Shown here in pieces: positions 23,771 to 33,668 of a DNA stretch of 64,000 bases. The position numbers and the translations under genes were made by a program. The DNA lies in the NCBI RefSeq assembly GCF_000002415.2, contig NC_009919.1:1426001-1490000 (forward strand), in the 5' to 3' direction. Source of the stretch: Plasmodium vivax (Eukaryota; Apicomplexa; Aconoidasida; Haemosporida; Plasmodiidae). The notes beneath the pieces were generated by a model. It was not told the DNA's origin. It made no database searches and worked only from the letters and a program-made list of their open reading frames with translations. Each line of letters starts with the position of its first letter. Position 1 is the first letter of the stretch.

Positions 23771-24975
23771 CTAGCAGGTCAATCGATAAATATACTCGCA
23801 TGCAACGGTAACAATGCGAGGCGAGCAACGGAAAAGGCTATCACATGTATAGGGGATGTGCCTGTACTTGGACACATAGAACATGCAGCACAAACTGGTA
23901 CGCCTCGCCACTGCACAAACTGGTACATATCACCACTGCACATGGTTCGGATGCCCCTCTCCGAGCTTCGAATTTTTATTCACATGGATATTTTCGAAAT
24001 GCGCACAATATTTTTTCTATCTCGATATGTACGCATATTCATTCAAGTAGGGGTGCGCGGAGCGGCTCACGTTGCATGGGCCCCTGGGGTGCACGCCCAC
24101 AGTAAGGGATACGCTTTAAAAGAATGTGCCGTGTAGGCATGCATAACGTGGATGGGGAGTCTACAAATGGGTGAAAAATGGAATAAAAAGGGGGACTCCT
24201 CGGGGAAACACAACTAATGACACATTGGAGGTCTGCTAAAAGCGGAGGCCGGGCATAACCACATTTGTGTGATGTCACACCCAAAGGGTGATAATATGAA
24301 CAATTTTCACACACACGTTCGTGTCAATCCCGGCCTGTCACGATTACATGTACCTACGGACGGCGCATGTTTAAAGTTCAAATAAATCAAACGAATATCG
24401 ACATCAATAAATAGTGTGTCCAAACGGGGGCTTCCTCCTTTACAAACACGCTACTCTGATGTGATGGTATTATAAAAGTTACTTTTCAAACAAATATTTT
24501 CTGTTCACAAAAAAAAAAAAAAAAAAAAAAATTAGGTCATTTTTTTTGGGAGGGGCCAAAACTGGGACTACTTTTCACACCTAATCATTTTTGCATTTCC
24601 TTTGCATTCTTTTGGTTCGTCTTTTCTTCAGTAGCACTTGCGCAGGTACATAATCACAGCGCACGTTTCTGCTACTTCGTTTGCTCTGCAAGGGGGGGAG
24701 GTGTCCAGCGCGCAGGTATCTGCACAGGTTCGGCTAACTGCGCGCGAGAATGCAAACGGGAAGGCGAATGTCGCGGCATGCGCAGTGGCATAAGCGAATA
24801 CATACGTCACGGGCACACAACCCACCCGAGTAGTGAAATGTACTTATGGAGAATTTCCCCCAAACGAAAATTACCAAGAGGGGAGCTCCCCAATGGGCAA
24901 CACTGCTATACACGTATGCAGGAAATGCCGGCCTAAACTTCTTCCTTACTTTGTTTTATGCCTTCAAAAAATGGG
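23771..24975. other. intergenic spacer with a possible alternative last exon
   Basis: Upstream region of the HERP-like gene. A 24-base A-run lies near 24509-24532. At 24628..24685 (minus) an open, phase-compatible segment with a strong pyrimidine-tract acceptor (encoding ANEVAETCAVIMYLRKCY) may be an alternative terminal exon of the RIIa gene. Confidence 0.4.
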
Positions 24976-26068
24976 TTACTTTTTTTTAAAGTAAGAAAAA
25001 TATTCATTCGCGTACTTAAAAATATCTTCCTGCATTGGTATGTCAAGCGTGTACATATATATACATACATACAATGAAATTTTTTATAAAAAAATGAAGA
25101 GGAAATTATGCGGCAATTACACCATAATATGGCGATAGCTGCGTGGCGGGCGCTCTGTTTAAAAAATTAAACAGAAATAGTGGGGAAAACGTTTGCACGG
25201 AATTGGCGAGCGCGAAAAAAAAGAAGCAAAAGGGAGCAAAGAAGAAAAGGGAGGAGCAAAAGGCAAAAAAGGAGGCAAAAATATATGGCCCATTAGCAGG
25301 GAAATAAAGAGAACATGGTGACGAATGTATGCATATGCGCGGTGCCATTTTTTCCCTTCTCTTTTTCCTCCTGTTTGTCCCCCTATTTTTGCCCTTATTT
25401 TTCCCGCGATTTCTCCCCCTTTTTCATCCGTTTCGCATTTTTTTCACGCGTTTTAACAACTCTATAATAGCGAACATTTTTCGCAGAACGCGGCGCGTAA
25501 ATCCTTTTTTTTAAGACCACGCTTTGTTTTTCTATCAGCGAATTTGCGTTGAATTTTTACTTGGCTTTATTTGCTTCATTTTTATCATTTTTTGGTGCCC
25601 TTTTGGTGTCATTTTTTTCCGCTTCTTCCCCCCGCACAATCGCCACTAAAGTGAACAACGCGCATCCATTTTGCTCATCCTTACCGGTGTATGCAACAAA
25701 ACGGAGGATATGAAGTCATTCAGCAAATCCCGCAACTCTGGGTGTGTCTCCATATACTTGGCGTTTTCGCTTTTTAAGTTGTTCTGGTGTGAGAAGCAGT
25801 CCAAATGTGTGTGCAAGTATGTATGCATCGATGTAAGCGCACCAATGTAGGCACATATTTATGTGTATATTTTTTTTTTGCCGTTCGTATACTGCGAACG
25901 AGCTTGTGCATGTGTAGAGAGATACGCGCAAGGAGATGTTCCCATTCAGGACACCCTTAATGGGGAATTAATTCAATTCCCTCGCGCGCCGCTTGTTGCA
26001 TATGCCATTCGTACGGTCTCCACGTCAAGGTTATCCTTTTCAATCAAATTGAGATCCTTCTTCTCCAT
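24976..26068 (-). CDS. small RIIa-domain (dimerisation/docking) protein, three exons
   Basis: Model complement(join(24976..25029,25685..25783,26015..26068)), 68 residues, both introns phase 0. The sequence ENAKYMETHPELRDLLNDFISSVLLHTP joined to EDIFKYANEYFSYF is a clear RIIa/DPY-30-like four-helix dimerisation motif. Its signatures are HPELRDLL, DF and a terminal F..EYF. Proteins this small with only an RIIa fold (radial-spoke RSP11/ROPN1L type, also other axonemal docking subunits) bind amphipathic helices of spoke or AKAP proteins in flagella. In Plasmodium that would point to the male gamete axoneme. The last codons AAAAAG-TAA overlap a possible donor. Using it would join the exon at 24628..24685 and lengthen the protein by about 16 residues; I cannot decide between the two ends. 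Confidence 0.76.
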
Positions 26069-26792
26069 TTTTATGTAAGTGTACACTGTGGAGGGGGCTA
26101 CTTCGTTGGCGCGTATCTCCTTTAAAATGCGTAGTGGAGAAGTGCACAGGGGGGGAAATTCATAAGTGGAAAAATGCATAAATGGAGAAATGCATAAGTG
26201 TGGCACAGAGCCGGTGAATGTACCTTATCGTGTGTTTTCTTTTGTTTTTTTTGTTTTTTTTTTGTTTTTTTTTTCACACTTCCACGCCTTCACTTTTTCG
26301 CCCTACTATTTATACAACGTGGAGAAGTAAATTCCTCAGTGGAGGATGTTTTAAAAAGCGAAACTTCCCAGCTGGGGTATACGCCGCTAGCACTATTGCA
26401 CGTTTGCATTTGTGCACCATTAAACTGGCGGAGAGGCAGAAAAGGTACCTCCGCATTTGAGCGCGTGCACGACATCACTACGTGTCACCTTTGAATGGTC
26501 CACGTGAGGACATTTAAAATGTGCTTCTATACAAAGAGGGAATATTTGAAGTGCCATTTTTTTTTTTTTTAAATAACCCCACGTGTTCGTGTTCATGTGA
26601 AAAGACAAAGGTTAACATTTGCAATTGCGGCGAAAGGGCACACACGTGTGTAGGTGCGTTAGAGCTCCGTCTCCCCTGAGCATATTACAGAAGGCATCCT
26701 CAGAAGAGTCCCAAACGCGTATTCAAAAAAAAAATTTTTAAAAAGCACACTAAATGTACCACACTCACACTCAAAAAGCCCACTCTATTATA
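26069..26792. other. divergent promoter spacer
   Basis: Between the RIIa gene (minus) and the SDHAF4-like gene (plus). T-rich tracts near 26235-26275 and 26558-26571, with an imperfect repeat AAATGCATAA(G/A)TGGAGAAATG near 26145-26200. No gene seen. Confidence 0.45.
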
Positions 26793-27302
26793 ATGGCAAA
26801 ATTACACCCCTTAACTTACTTGAATGGAAATAAAATTTTGTTCCGAACCGTTAAGCGGTACTACAGTTATGGACCAACAAAAGGGGTGGTGACTCCACGA
26901 AGTCTTTGCCATCCTTTTTTAAGACGCAGATGTGCAGAAATGATATATCCATTTTATTATGAGAATTTCTCAACCCTAGAAAGGAATAACAACCCGGCTG
27001 AGGACGCAAATGAACTCCCGGAGGGTAACTGGCATAAGCGGGATTCTTTGCGGACAAGTGGAAAGGTGCAGGGGGGTGTAAACGAAGCAAGCAAAACGGA
27101 CGATGCAGACAAAACGGACGATGCAGACAAAACGGACGAAGCAGACAAGGCGGACGAAGCAATAAAGGGAACCCTGGAGGAAAGTCACAACGAGCTAACC
27201 TCGACAGATGATGCATTCCAAGAATTTGGATACAAATATGAAAAGCACGAACCAACCATGTTTGGTGATTGGGCCCACAATTGCAGAGTCACAGATTTTT
27301 AG
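26793..27302 (+). CDS. SDHAF4-like (DUF1674) mitochondrial complex II assembly factor
   Basis: Single exon, 169 residues from ATG 26793. The final residues KHEPTMFGDWAHNCRVTDF match the SDHAF4/DUF1674 C-terminal signature (EPT-x-[YF]-GDW-x(3)-[GC]-R-x-x-DF). SDHAF4 binds flavinylated SdhA and promotes its assembly with SdhB in the mitochondrial matrix. The N-terminus (MAKLHPLTYLNGNKILFRTVKRYYSYG) is basic and lacks acidic residues, typical of a presequence. A KTDDAD/KTDEAD hexapeptide repeat sits in the middle (~103-125). The protein is longer than typical family members because of this low-complexity linker. The frame can be extended 13 codons upstream to an earlier Met, but the chosen start puts the presequence at the N-terminus. 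Confidence 0.8.
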   Translation: MAKLHPLTYLNGNKILFRTVKRYYSYGPTKGVVTPRSLCHPFLRRRCAEMIYPFYYENFSTLERNNNPAEDANELPEGNWHKRDSLRTSGKVQGGVNEASKTDDADKTDDADKTDEADKADEAIKGTLEESHNELTSTDDAFQEFGYKYEKHEPTMFGDWAHNCRVTDF

Positions 27303-27859
27303 GTTCCCAATCCCTACTATGACTGTCCCAATATGTGCGCGCAATAACATATGCACACATACACCCCTCATTTGTGGGCCTTTCCCGCTGTCCAAATTTG
27401 CAAAGCTTGAATGGCTGAACAGGAACGTGCTGGCAGTTAGCCCACCAAACGGGTTAACACTTCAAATTAGCAGAGCTTCTTAGGTTGGTGGGATTTTTCG
27501 AGTTCCCCCATTTTTTTTCCTAGTGTGACTCTTTCAAAAGTAGGACGAAAAAAAAAAAAAGAGTGAAAAATTTTTAAAACCGTGAATTATGACACCTTTG
27601 GGGGGAGTCCTTTTTTTTGAAGAAACAAGCGAAGGGGATGGCGAGAGGGGTGGAAGTACCCCTGGGCGCCGAGTGGGTGGGCACCCCCCAGACGGGTGGG
27701 ATGGAAGGCATGTACATGGGGATACACAAACACGTAGGGGAGTAAACAGATGGGTGAGCAGAGACATATACAGAGAGGTACACCGAGACGCACACCGATA
27801 CGCACACCGAGTCATGCGCAGAGGACAAACGGACAAACGGCAAACCAAGCCGTAGTCTC
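27303..27859. other. convergent 3' spacer
   Basis: 3' ends of the SDHAF4-like gene and of the repeat-rich minus-strand gene. GC-richer than most spacers and open in several short frames (27574-27957), but without start or splice support. Confidence 0.45.
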
Positions 27860-30800
27860 CTACGGCTCGCCGAAAAAGTCGGAGGAAAGCAGCTGCTCAA
27901 TTCGGTTGAGGACAGAGTTGCACTTGTGCTCGAAATCCTCCCCCAGAAAGTTGTCAAGGTCTTTTATTTTATTTTGAATTTCATTTTCCATGTAGGAGAT
28001 CTGCAAATCTGTGTTGACGAAATTTTCGTTCATGGTCAGCCGTTTTATATAATTCGAGTTGACATCCAAATTGAAGTTATTTTGCATGTTGGAAATTTTG
28101 TTTGACGTATTGGACATCCCTAAATCAAATTGGTTAGACGTATTTATACCCGAGTGGTGCATAATGTTATGAGAGCCGCTCATCAAAAGTTGCGAATCCG
28201 TGATGGAGGTTGAGAAGTCCTTGCACATATCTTGGCAGATTTTATTTTCCCGATCGAAGGAGAACTCCAGATCGCCACCGTCCGTGTGTCCCCCCTTTTC
28301 GAAGTTTTCAAAACTGTGCTCTAATTCGTTGTAGTGCATTTTACCGCCAACTTTTTGGCCAACATCTTCATTATGCACGAGAGGTGCATGTGACATTCGA
28401 GACGCACGGGATAATTGCGGCACATTGCCATTGTTGCCATCTGTGGAGAAATAATTCCTACTTTGTTCTTTTTTTAAATTGTGATTTTCAGACATACGAA
28501 TGATGTCATTTGGCTGTCTCTTTTCATATGTTTCCAAACCGTTTCGTGATTTCCCCATTTCGTTTACACTTTGGACTTGTAGATTGTTCGCGCCCCACTT
28601 GGTTTTAATACCCTTTTGGAACGCTTGCAACAAGTCAGCCTTCTGCTCATCGTCGCGCACACACGTATTGAATTTTTTATAATCATATGGGATGTTTTTC
28701 TTCGGCACATATTCACTTCTGTTCAAGTGGGGCCTGCTTCGTCTGCTATCATAGTGGTGGTTCATTTCGTTTGTATCTTTTTTGTTTTGTTGAAATGAGT
28801 GGGCCGCTTGAGGTGGTCTCTCCTCCGAGATGGCATTCGAGCGATCGGCGTAGTTATTCGAATGGTCGGCGTAGTCATTCGGATGGTCTGCATACCCGTT
28901 CGAACGGTCCGCGTCGCTCTGTCCATTGCTGCCGTTGCCGCTGCCGCTGCTCGCGCTTTCCGCGTGGCCGCGCCTCGACCCGGACGCGCTGCGACTAAAT
29001 TTAGAATTCCCAAACGTATCGTTCGTCTCGGTTAAACTCTTTCCCATCTCGTTATGCCGACTTTGCGAGTTCATCAGGCTGTGGTGAGACTCCCCCAAAG
29101 TGCCACTCGACTCGTAAACCTTATTTTGGTTTATAAGATTATTGCTTGACCGCTGAGCAACACTCCGCAATTTCATCTGACTGTGTGTCGAATTGATTAG
29201 ACCCCTTCTCGACTCTGTGTGTGCTATCCCCGCATTGACATTGCCGTACTGCGACTTGTGTGTGTAGTTCCCCGGCTTGATAAAATTGCCACGTTCGTCA
29301 CCCATACCATTGCTCATTTGATGTTGACTCTTATTCAAGCTCATGGAGCTACTATTAGTGCCTAACATGTTGTCATTACATTTGTGGGTGTCATACTGCG
29401 AGTCGATCAAATGGTTGGAGGGTTCACCAAATTGTGAGTCGCCCAAGTGGTCTGGGTCTTCTGCGTACTGCGATTCTATCAAGCTGTTTGATGCATCTTC
29501 GTGGTGTCTTTTTGATTCCATTTTTCTGGTGTGTTTGGCTAGACTGCTTCTGTATTCCATTTGGCTACTTCCCCTCATGTGGCTATCTGCAGATTCTTCC
29601 GAGGTGTTCATCAAATGCTCTTGCCCGCTCTCACTTTTGAGCGAACCGTTTTCCATGTGCATCTCATTTGTAGACTCTGAAATGCTACTCACCGATCCGT
29701 TCAGGTTAAACTTCAATTCTATTAAATTCTCAGGCATCATTACAGTCCTGTTTTCAGATAGAATCATATTATTTTTGTGCTCCTCAAAATTTTCCCGCGA
29801 TCTTGCGGAGTGACTATTTTTGGACGTCATGGAATATCTCCTCGATTCGATTTGCAGGTTGTTCACGTGCATGTAGCTTCTCCTCGGTTCTATGCGTCTG
29901 CCGTTTGAGTGGTCCCTACCGTTTGAGTGCTCCCTACCGTTTGAGTGCTCCCTGCCGTTTGAGTGCTCCCTGCCGTTTGAGTGCTCCCTGCTGTACGACT
30001 TTTCTAGATGACCACTCTGCCGCGCTGAAGCATTCTCTGCCGACATGTCCTTTGCATTTACAGACTTGGATAAGTCTTTCCTGGAGGGTAGACGGCTGGG
30101 TTGCGGCTGCATGGAATTTCTCGCCGTGTTGTACTTGGAAAGTTGCTCACCAGGGTGTCTACTCGATTCTGTTAGATGCCCACTCGATTCTGTTAGATGC
30201 CCACTCGACTCTGTTAGATGCCCACTCGACTCTGTTAGATGCCCACTCGACTCTGTTAGATGCCCACTCGACTCTGCTAGGTGCCCACTCGACTCTGTTA
30301 GGTGCCCGCTCGACTCGATTAGGCGTCCGCCCAACTCCTCATGCGCGTGTATTGACTGTGCGTATGACCTACTGGAGTGAACATGGCTCCTACTAGCCCT
30401 CGTTGGCTGCCCCAACTCAGCATCTACACCTGCTTTAAAATTCCCCCCACCAGTTTTGTCCTCCATCCCTACCACATTACTGTTTAACTTTTTGTAAAAC
30501 TCCCCATTTTTTGCGGAGGAATTATTTTTTTTTAAAAACGTTTCATCGAAATTGTCCCCATTTTGTGCATTTTGGCCATCGCCAGATTCACCTACATCAG
30601 CATACCTTTGCGAGAGTTGCAGCGAATTTAGGCTATCTCCAGCCGGACCATTTGGGTCTACCCCTTCATAGAAGTTGTCACTTCTGTCATTTCCACTGCT
30701 GATTACTCTGTCCACTCTACCGCTTTGTTTTAGCAAATTGGCGTTGTGATAATGCTGCCCCTCGTAAGGCAGCTGCTCCCCGTTTGGGGCCTCCTCTGTG

Positions 30801-31699
30801 CTTCCCCCATACCTGTCAGCGGAGCCATGGCGCATGCCTTCCTGCGCACCTCCATTTGGCTTCAATGTCCTACTCCTTTGGACGGAACTGAGATTTGTCT
30901 CCGTTTTTTTTTTATCCCCACTGGTTAGGGATATGCTATTATTTGCACTTAACTCAGGGTGTGCGTTTACTGCCTTCATGTTTTCATTTGCGGGTCTGTC
31001 ACTTCTTGGCGAGTCGTTTTTCTTCCCCTGATTGGGCAGCAGTGATGAATTATGTTTGTTATACTTTGGGCTGCCTACAAATGGTTTATTTTCTCCGTTC
31101 ATTTTGCTGTTTCGCAGATGTTGCAAATCCCTGTCCACATGTTTTGACATCACTTGGTCCCTTACACCATCATAGGGAGGGGGGTCCCTAAAATTGGTTC
31201 TCTCTCCGTGGTTATAAGCGTTGCTATCATTTGGTTCGCTATTATTTGAAACATTATTCTGTTCGTTCGTTTGTGCTAAACTGTTTAGTTCGCTGTTTGG
31301 GATGGCTCCCTTTTGGCTGTACTCCTTTGCCATGTCCTCGTTGTAGCTCTCCATGCCATATTCACTGCTGGAATGGTCCAGACTTTTTTTTTCTTCAAAA
31401 CGGGAACCGTTATTAAATTTTTGCTTCTGATTGGTTAATGCACCTTTGTTGGAGGGAATTCCTATCTCTTCCTTAAAGCTCCCATCTAGGAAAGAGTTCG
31501 TGCTCGTGTCCAATTTGTGCGGGTCATTCACATGGGATGTATTCTTTCCATTTTGGTTAGGTTGCTCTTCAAATGCGTGCATGCCATTGAATACATCATC
31601 ACTTGCGAGCGTTCCGTTTTGTTTCGTGTGCTTACTGTTTGCTATGAAGGCCTCTCTTTTGTTGACAGGCTCGTTTTTTTTTTTCCTAAAATAATGCAT
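27860..31699 (-). CDS. large repeat-rich conserved Plasmodium protein
   Basis: Single exon, 1,279 residues, with no signal peptide or membrane span. The protein is hydrophilic, rich in Ser, Asn, His and Glu, and probably largely disordered. Visible repeats: eight copies of a seven-residue unit SSGHLTE (~458-512), five copies of a six-residue unit NGREHS (~570-600) and YADHSND-type units (~925-955). Many scattered degenerate modules of form L-I-[EDN]-S-Q/S-x (e.g. SLIESQYAED, HLIDSQYDTH, GLINSTHSQ) occur between ~690 and ~920. The last ~250 residues are less repetitive, with helical stretches (MNENFVNTDLQISYMENEIQNKIKDLDNFLGEDFEH), and may be the conserved functional part. No family recognised. 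The N-terminus is basic (MHYFRKKKNEPVNKREAF). Confidence 0.85.
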   Translation of the reverse strand: MHYFRKKKNEPVNKREAFIANSKHTKQNGTLASDDVFNGMHAFEEQPNQNGKNTSHVNDPHKLDTSTNSFLDGSFKEEIGIPSNKGALTNQKQKFNNGSRFEEKKSLDHSSSEYGMESYNEDMAKEYSQKGAIPNSELNSLAQTNEQNNVSNNSEPNDSNAYNHGERTNFRDPPPYDGVRDQVMSKHVDRDLQHLRNSKMNGENKPFVGSPKYNKHNSSLLPNQGKKNDSPRSDRPANENMKAVNAHPELSANNSISLTSGDKKKTETNLSSVQRSRTLKPNGGAQEGMRHGSADRYGGSTEEAPNGEQLPYEGQHYHNANLLKQSGRVDRVISSGNDRSDNFYEGVDPNGPAGDSLNSLQLSQRYADVGESGDGQNAQNGDNFDETFLKKNNSSAKNGEFYKKLNSNVVGMEDKTGGGNFKAGVDAELGQPTRASRSHVHSSRSYAQSIHAHEELGGRLIESSGHLTESSGHLAESSGHLTESSGHLTESSGHLTESSGHLTESSGHLTESSRHPGEQLSKYNTARNSMQPQPSRLPSRKDLSKSVNAKDMSAENASARQSGHLEKSYSREHSNGREHSNGREHSNGREHSNGRDHSNGRRIEPRRSYMHVNNLQIESRRYSMTSKNSHSARSRENFEEHKNNMILSENRTVMMPENLIELKFNLNGSVSSISESTNEMHMENGSLKSESGQEHLMNTSEESADSHMRGSSQMEYRSSLAKHTRKMESKRHHEDASNSLIESQYAEDPDHLGDSQFGEPSNHLIDSQYDTHKCNDNMLGTNSSSMSLNKSQHQMSNGMGDERGNFIKPGNYTHKSQYGNVNAGIAHTESRRGLINSTHSQMKLRSVAQRSSNNLINQNKVYESSGTLGESHHSLMNSQSRHNEMGKSLTETNDTFGNSKFSRSASGSRRGHAESASSGSGNGSNGQSDADRSNGYADHPNDYADHSNNYADRSNAISEERPPQAAHSFQQNKKDTNEMNHHYDSRRSRPHLNRSEYVPKKNIPYDYKKFNTCVRDDEQKADLLQAFQKGIKTKWGANNLQVQSVNEMGKSRNGLETYEKRQPNDIIRMSENHNLKKEQSRNYFSTDGNNGNVPQLSRASRMSHAPLVHNEDVGQKVGGKMHYNELEHSFENFEKGGHTDGGDLEFSFDRENKICQDMCKDFSTSITDSQLLMSGSHNIMHHSGINTSNQFDLGMSNTSNKISNMQNNFNLDVNSNYIKRLTMNENFVNTDLQISYMENEIQNKIKDLDNFLGEDFEHKCNSVLNRIEQLLSSDFFGEP
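29895..29993. repeat. coding 18-bp tandem repeat
   Basis: About five copies of an 18-bp unit (plus-strand core CCGTTTGAGTGCTCCCT), which on the minus strand encodes repeated NGREHS. It lies inside the 1,279-residue protein gene; in-frame unit length preserves the reading frame. Confidence 0.85.
30160..30330. repeat. coding 21-bp tandem repeat
   Basis: About eight copies of a 21-bp unit (core GATGCCCACTCGACTCTGTT), encoding ESSGHLT on the minus strand. Copies are nearly identical in the centre and diverge at the edges, as expected for slippage or unequal exchange with central homogenisation. Confidence 0.9.
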
Positions 31700-32537
31700 T
31701 TTGTCTGAGCAGCAGGAGGGGGAGAAGTAAAGTAGGCCTATCTTAAGCGCTCCCTTCAGCGCTCACTAAAGGGTGATAATATGCGAGCGGAATTTTGTTC
31801 CCTACATTTGGTTTGAAATGTGCCAATGTTTGGCATATTTTCGAAAAGGGAATGGCTCAAAAGGGGAGCTAAAAAAAAGGAAGCGTGGGTTCTACTGCTA
31901 TGTGTTTTTTTTTTTTTCTTAAGAGCAGTGGGTGGATAGAGAGGTGAACCTCCTTCTTTTTCTTTTTTTTTATAGCGACAAAATTGAAGATGTTTCGAGG
32001 AGATTCACTTCTAACGCACGTGCATCTGGTGATGTCCACCCAAACGTATCATTCTTATGTATATATTTTTTTTTTTTTTTTTTTTTTTTTCTGTCTTGCT
32101 GAGAGCAAACTGTCTAACCCCGATGCGCCACACAATACACTCACGCGTAGGCAATTTTCTTTAAAAATAGTTTCCCATGGTATGTATCCCTTTAGTGGGT
32201 TTTAAATCCGAGGGGGGAGAAACACATCCCATCTGTGGAAGGGCTACTGCAAGGGAAAACCTCAATTTGTTTTATGAGAACTTTTTCTTGTAAATTCGGA
32301 GGTAGGCATTCACTAAGAGGGATCGTGGCTTTCTAGAAAAAGAGAAATACACACATTGAGGGGGGAAAATGCGAGTTGCTCATTTCGCGCTATTCACGGA
32401 GTAGCCTCACACGGGTACCAATCGGAGGGGTGCGAAGCTCCATCCCCCCACGAATGAGCGCACCAGGTAGGAGCACACACATCCGTCTACACACACTTCC
32501 CAAACGAAAACGTGGCATTCCTTCCCCATCAGCCGAA
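31700..32537. other. divergent promoter spacer
   Basis: Between the large repeat gene (minus) and RSPH9 (plus). T-runs near 31904-31917 and 32069-32090. An open frame in phase with RSPH9 starts before the chosen ATG, but its residues are basic and unrelated to the family. Confidence 0.45.
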
Positions 32538-33668
32538 ATGATAGAACTAAAGAACCTGGACTTCCACTTAGAAAATTTAGGCGAATCCAACAGGTGCTTC
32601 AACGATGAGGAAAAACTGGGGCTGCTATACGGAATGACCAAATTGGAAGAAAAAACAAACAAGCAGATTTACCTGTGGGGGAAAATAGAAGGCATAGAAA
32701 ATGACTACTACATAGTTTACTACCTCAATCATGAGAAGTTTTTTCCGAAGAAGAAATTTTACTACTGTAATGATGATTACGAATTTAGGGAAATGACAAA
32801 GGGGAATGATAAGTTGATAGAGAGGGTGGAGAAGAAGACGCCCTTCACCCTATTCACAGGGGTGCCTGCCAGTTTGTATTATGAGGGTCGCAAGTCCAGG
32901 AGGGGGCAGGGCGGTAGTCACACAGGAAGTCATAGCGGTGGGGTAGAAGGTGGAAGCGCCGGAAGTGACAGTAGCGAAGCCTCCCTAAGCGACAGCGAGA
33001 AGAGTAGCACCGGGGAGAGCAACACCGGGCAGAGTAGCTCCACACAGAGTAGCTCCTCGCAGAGCAGCATCCAAAATAGTGACAACTCCAAAAGTGGACG
33101 TCAAAATAGTGCGGACGCCCAGGGGAGACACCAAAAGGGGGGTTCACAAAGCGGCGAAAGCGAAATGGAAGGAGGAACCTCAAAAAAGGAAAAAAAAAAC
33201 AAAGAGGAAAAAAGTAAGAAGAAAGAAAGACAGAGCGATATCACGGAGCTGGAGAGACTATCCTATGTTGTTCGAAAAATCGACGAAGAAGCATTTATTG
33301 TGCCTTACAATTCTGTAAAAATTACAAATAATTTAGAAATGAAAAATGCCAATTTCAGCGGACTGAATATGATGGAAGCACTAAAATTAACCTCGTGGGT
33401 TCACTTTAGATACCCTAAAAATTTAACGTACGACAAAATTAAGAATTATAACACTTTTTTTTTGAATAATTTTCTCGATTCTATAAAATCAGATGTTCCA
33501 GCAAGCATGTGGCATGTAAAAGTTAATAAGCAGTTAAGCAAAATTTCCATCATGAATTGTTTGTACCCTGGTTATGTCTTCTACCATCTTTTGAACACCC
33601 CCTTTTATGCCTCTGTGTATATAGGCAATGGGATTCCCAACTATGACCTCCCCTTTTTGTTGCCTTAG
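32538..33668 (+). CDS. RSPH9: radial spoke head protein 9 homologue (RSPH9)
   Basis: Single exon, 376 residues from ATG 32538. The N-terminal domain (IYLWGKIEGIENDYYIVYYLN, then a PKKKFYYCNDDYEFREM segment) and the C-terminal domain both match RSPH9. The C-terminal blocks are LSYVVRKIDEEAFIVPYNSV, NFSGLNMMEALKLTSWVHFR, LYPGYVFYHLLNTPFYASVY and the closing IPNYDLPFLLP. RSPH9 is a component of the radial spoke head, which transmits signals between the central pair and outer doublets of motile axonemes. In Plasmodium the only motile axoneme is in the male gamete. A Ser/Gly/Lys-rich insert (~117-238) separates the two halves. Upstream in-frame ATG 32454 is possible, but MIELKNLDFHLENLG aligns with the family start. 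Confidence 0.92.
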   Translation: MIELKNLDFHLENLGESNRCFNDEEKLGLLYGMTKLEEKTNKQIYLWGKIEGIENDYYIVYYLNHEKFFPKKKFYYCNDDYEFREMTKGNDKLIERVEKKTPFTLFTGVPASLYYEGRKSRRGQGGSHTGSHSGGVEGGSAGSDSSEASLSDSEKSSTGESNTGQSSSTQSSSSQSSIQNSDNSKSGRQNSADAQGRHQKGGSQSGESEMEGGTSKKEKKNKEEKSKKKERQSDITELERLSYVVRKIDEEAFIVPYNSVKITNNLEMKNANFSGLNMMEALKLTSWVHFRYPKNLTYDKIKNYNTFFLNNFLDSIKSDVPASMWHVKVNKQLSKISIMNCLYPGYVFYHLLNTPFYASVYIGNGIPNYDLPFLLP

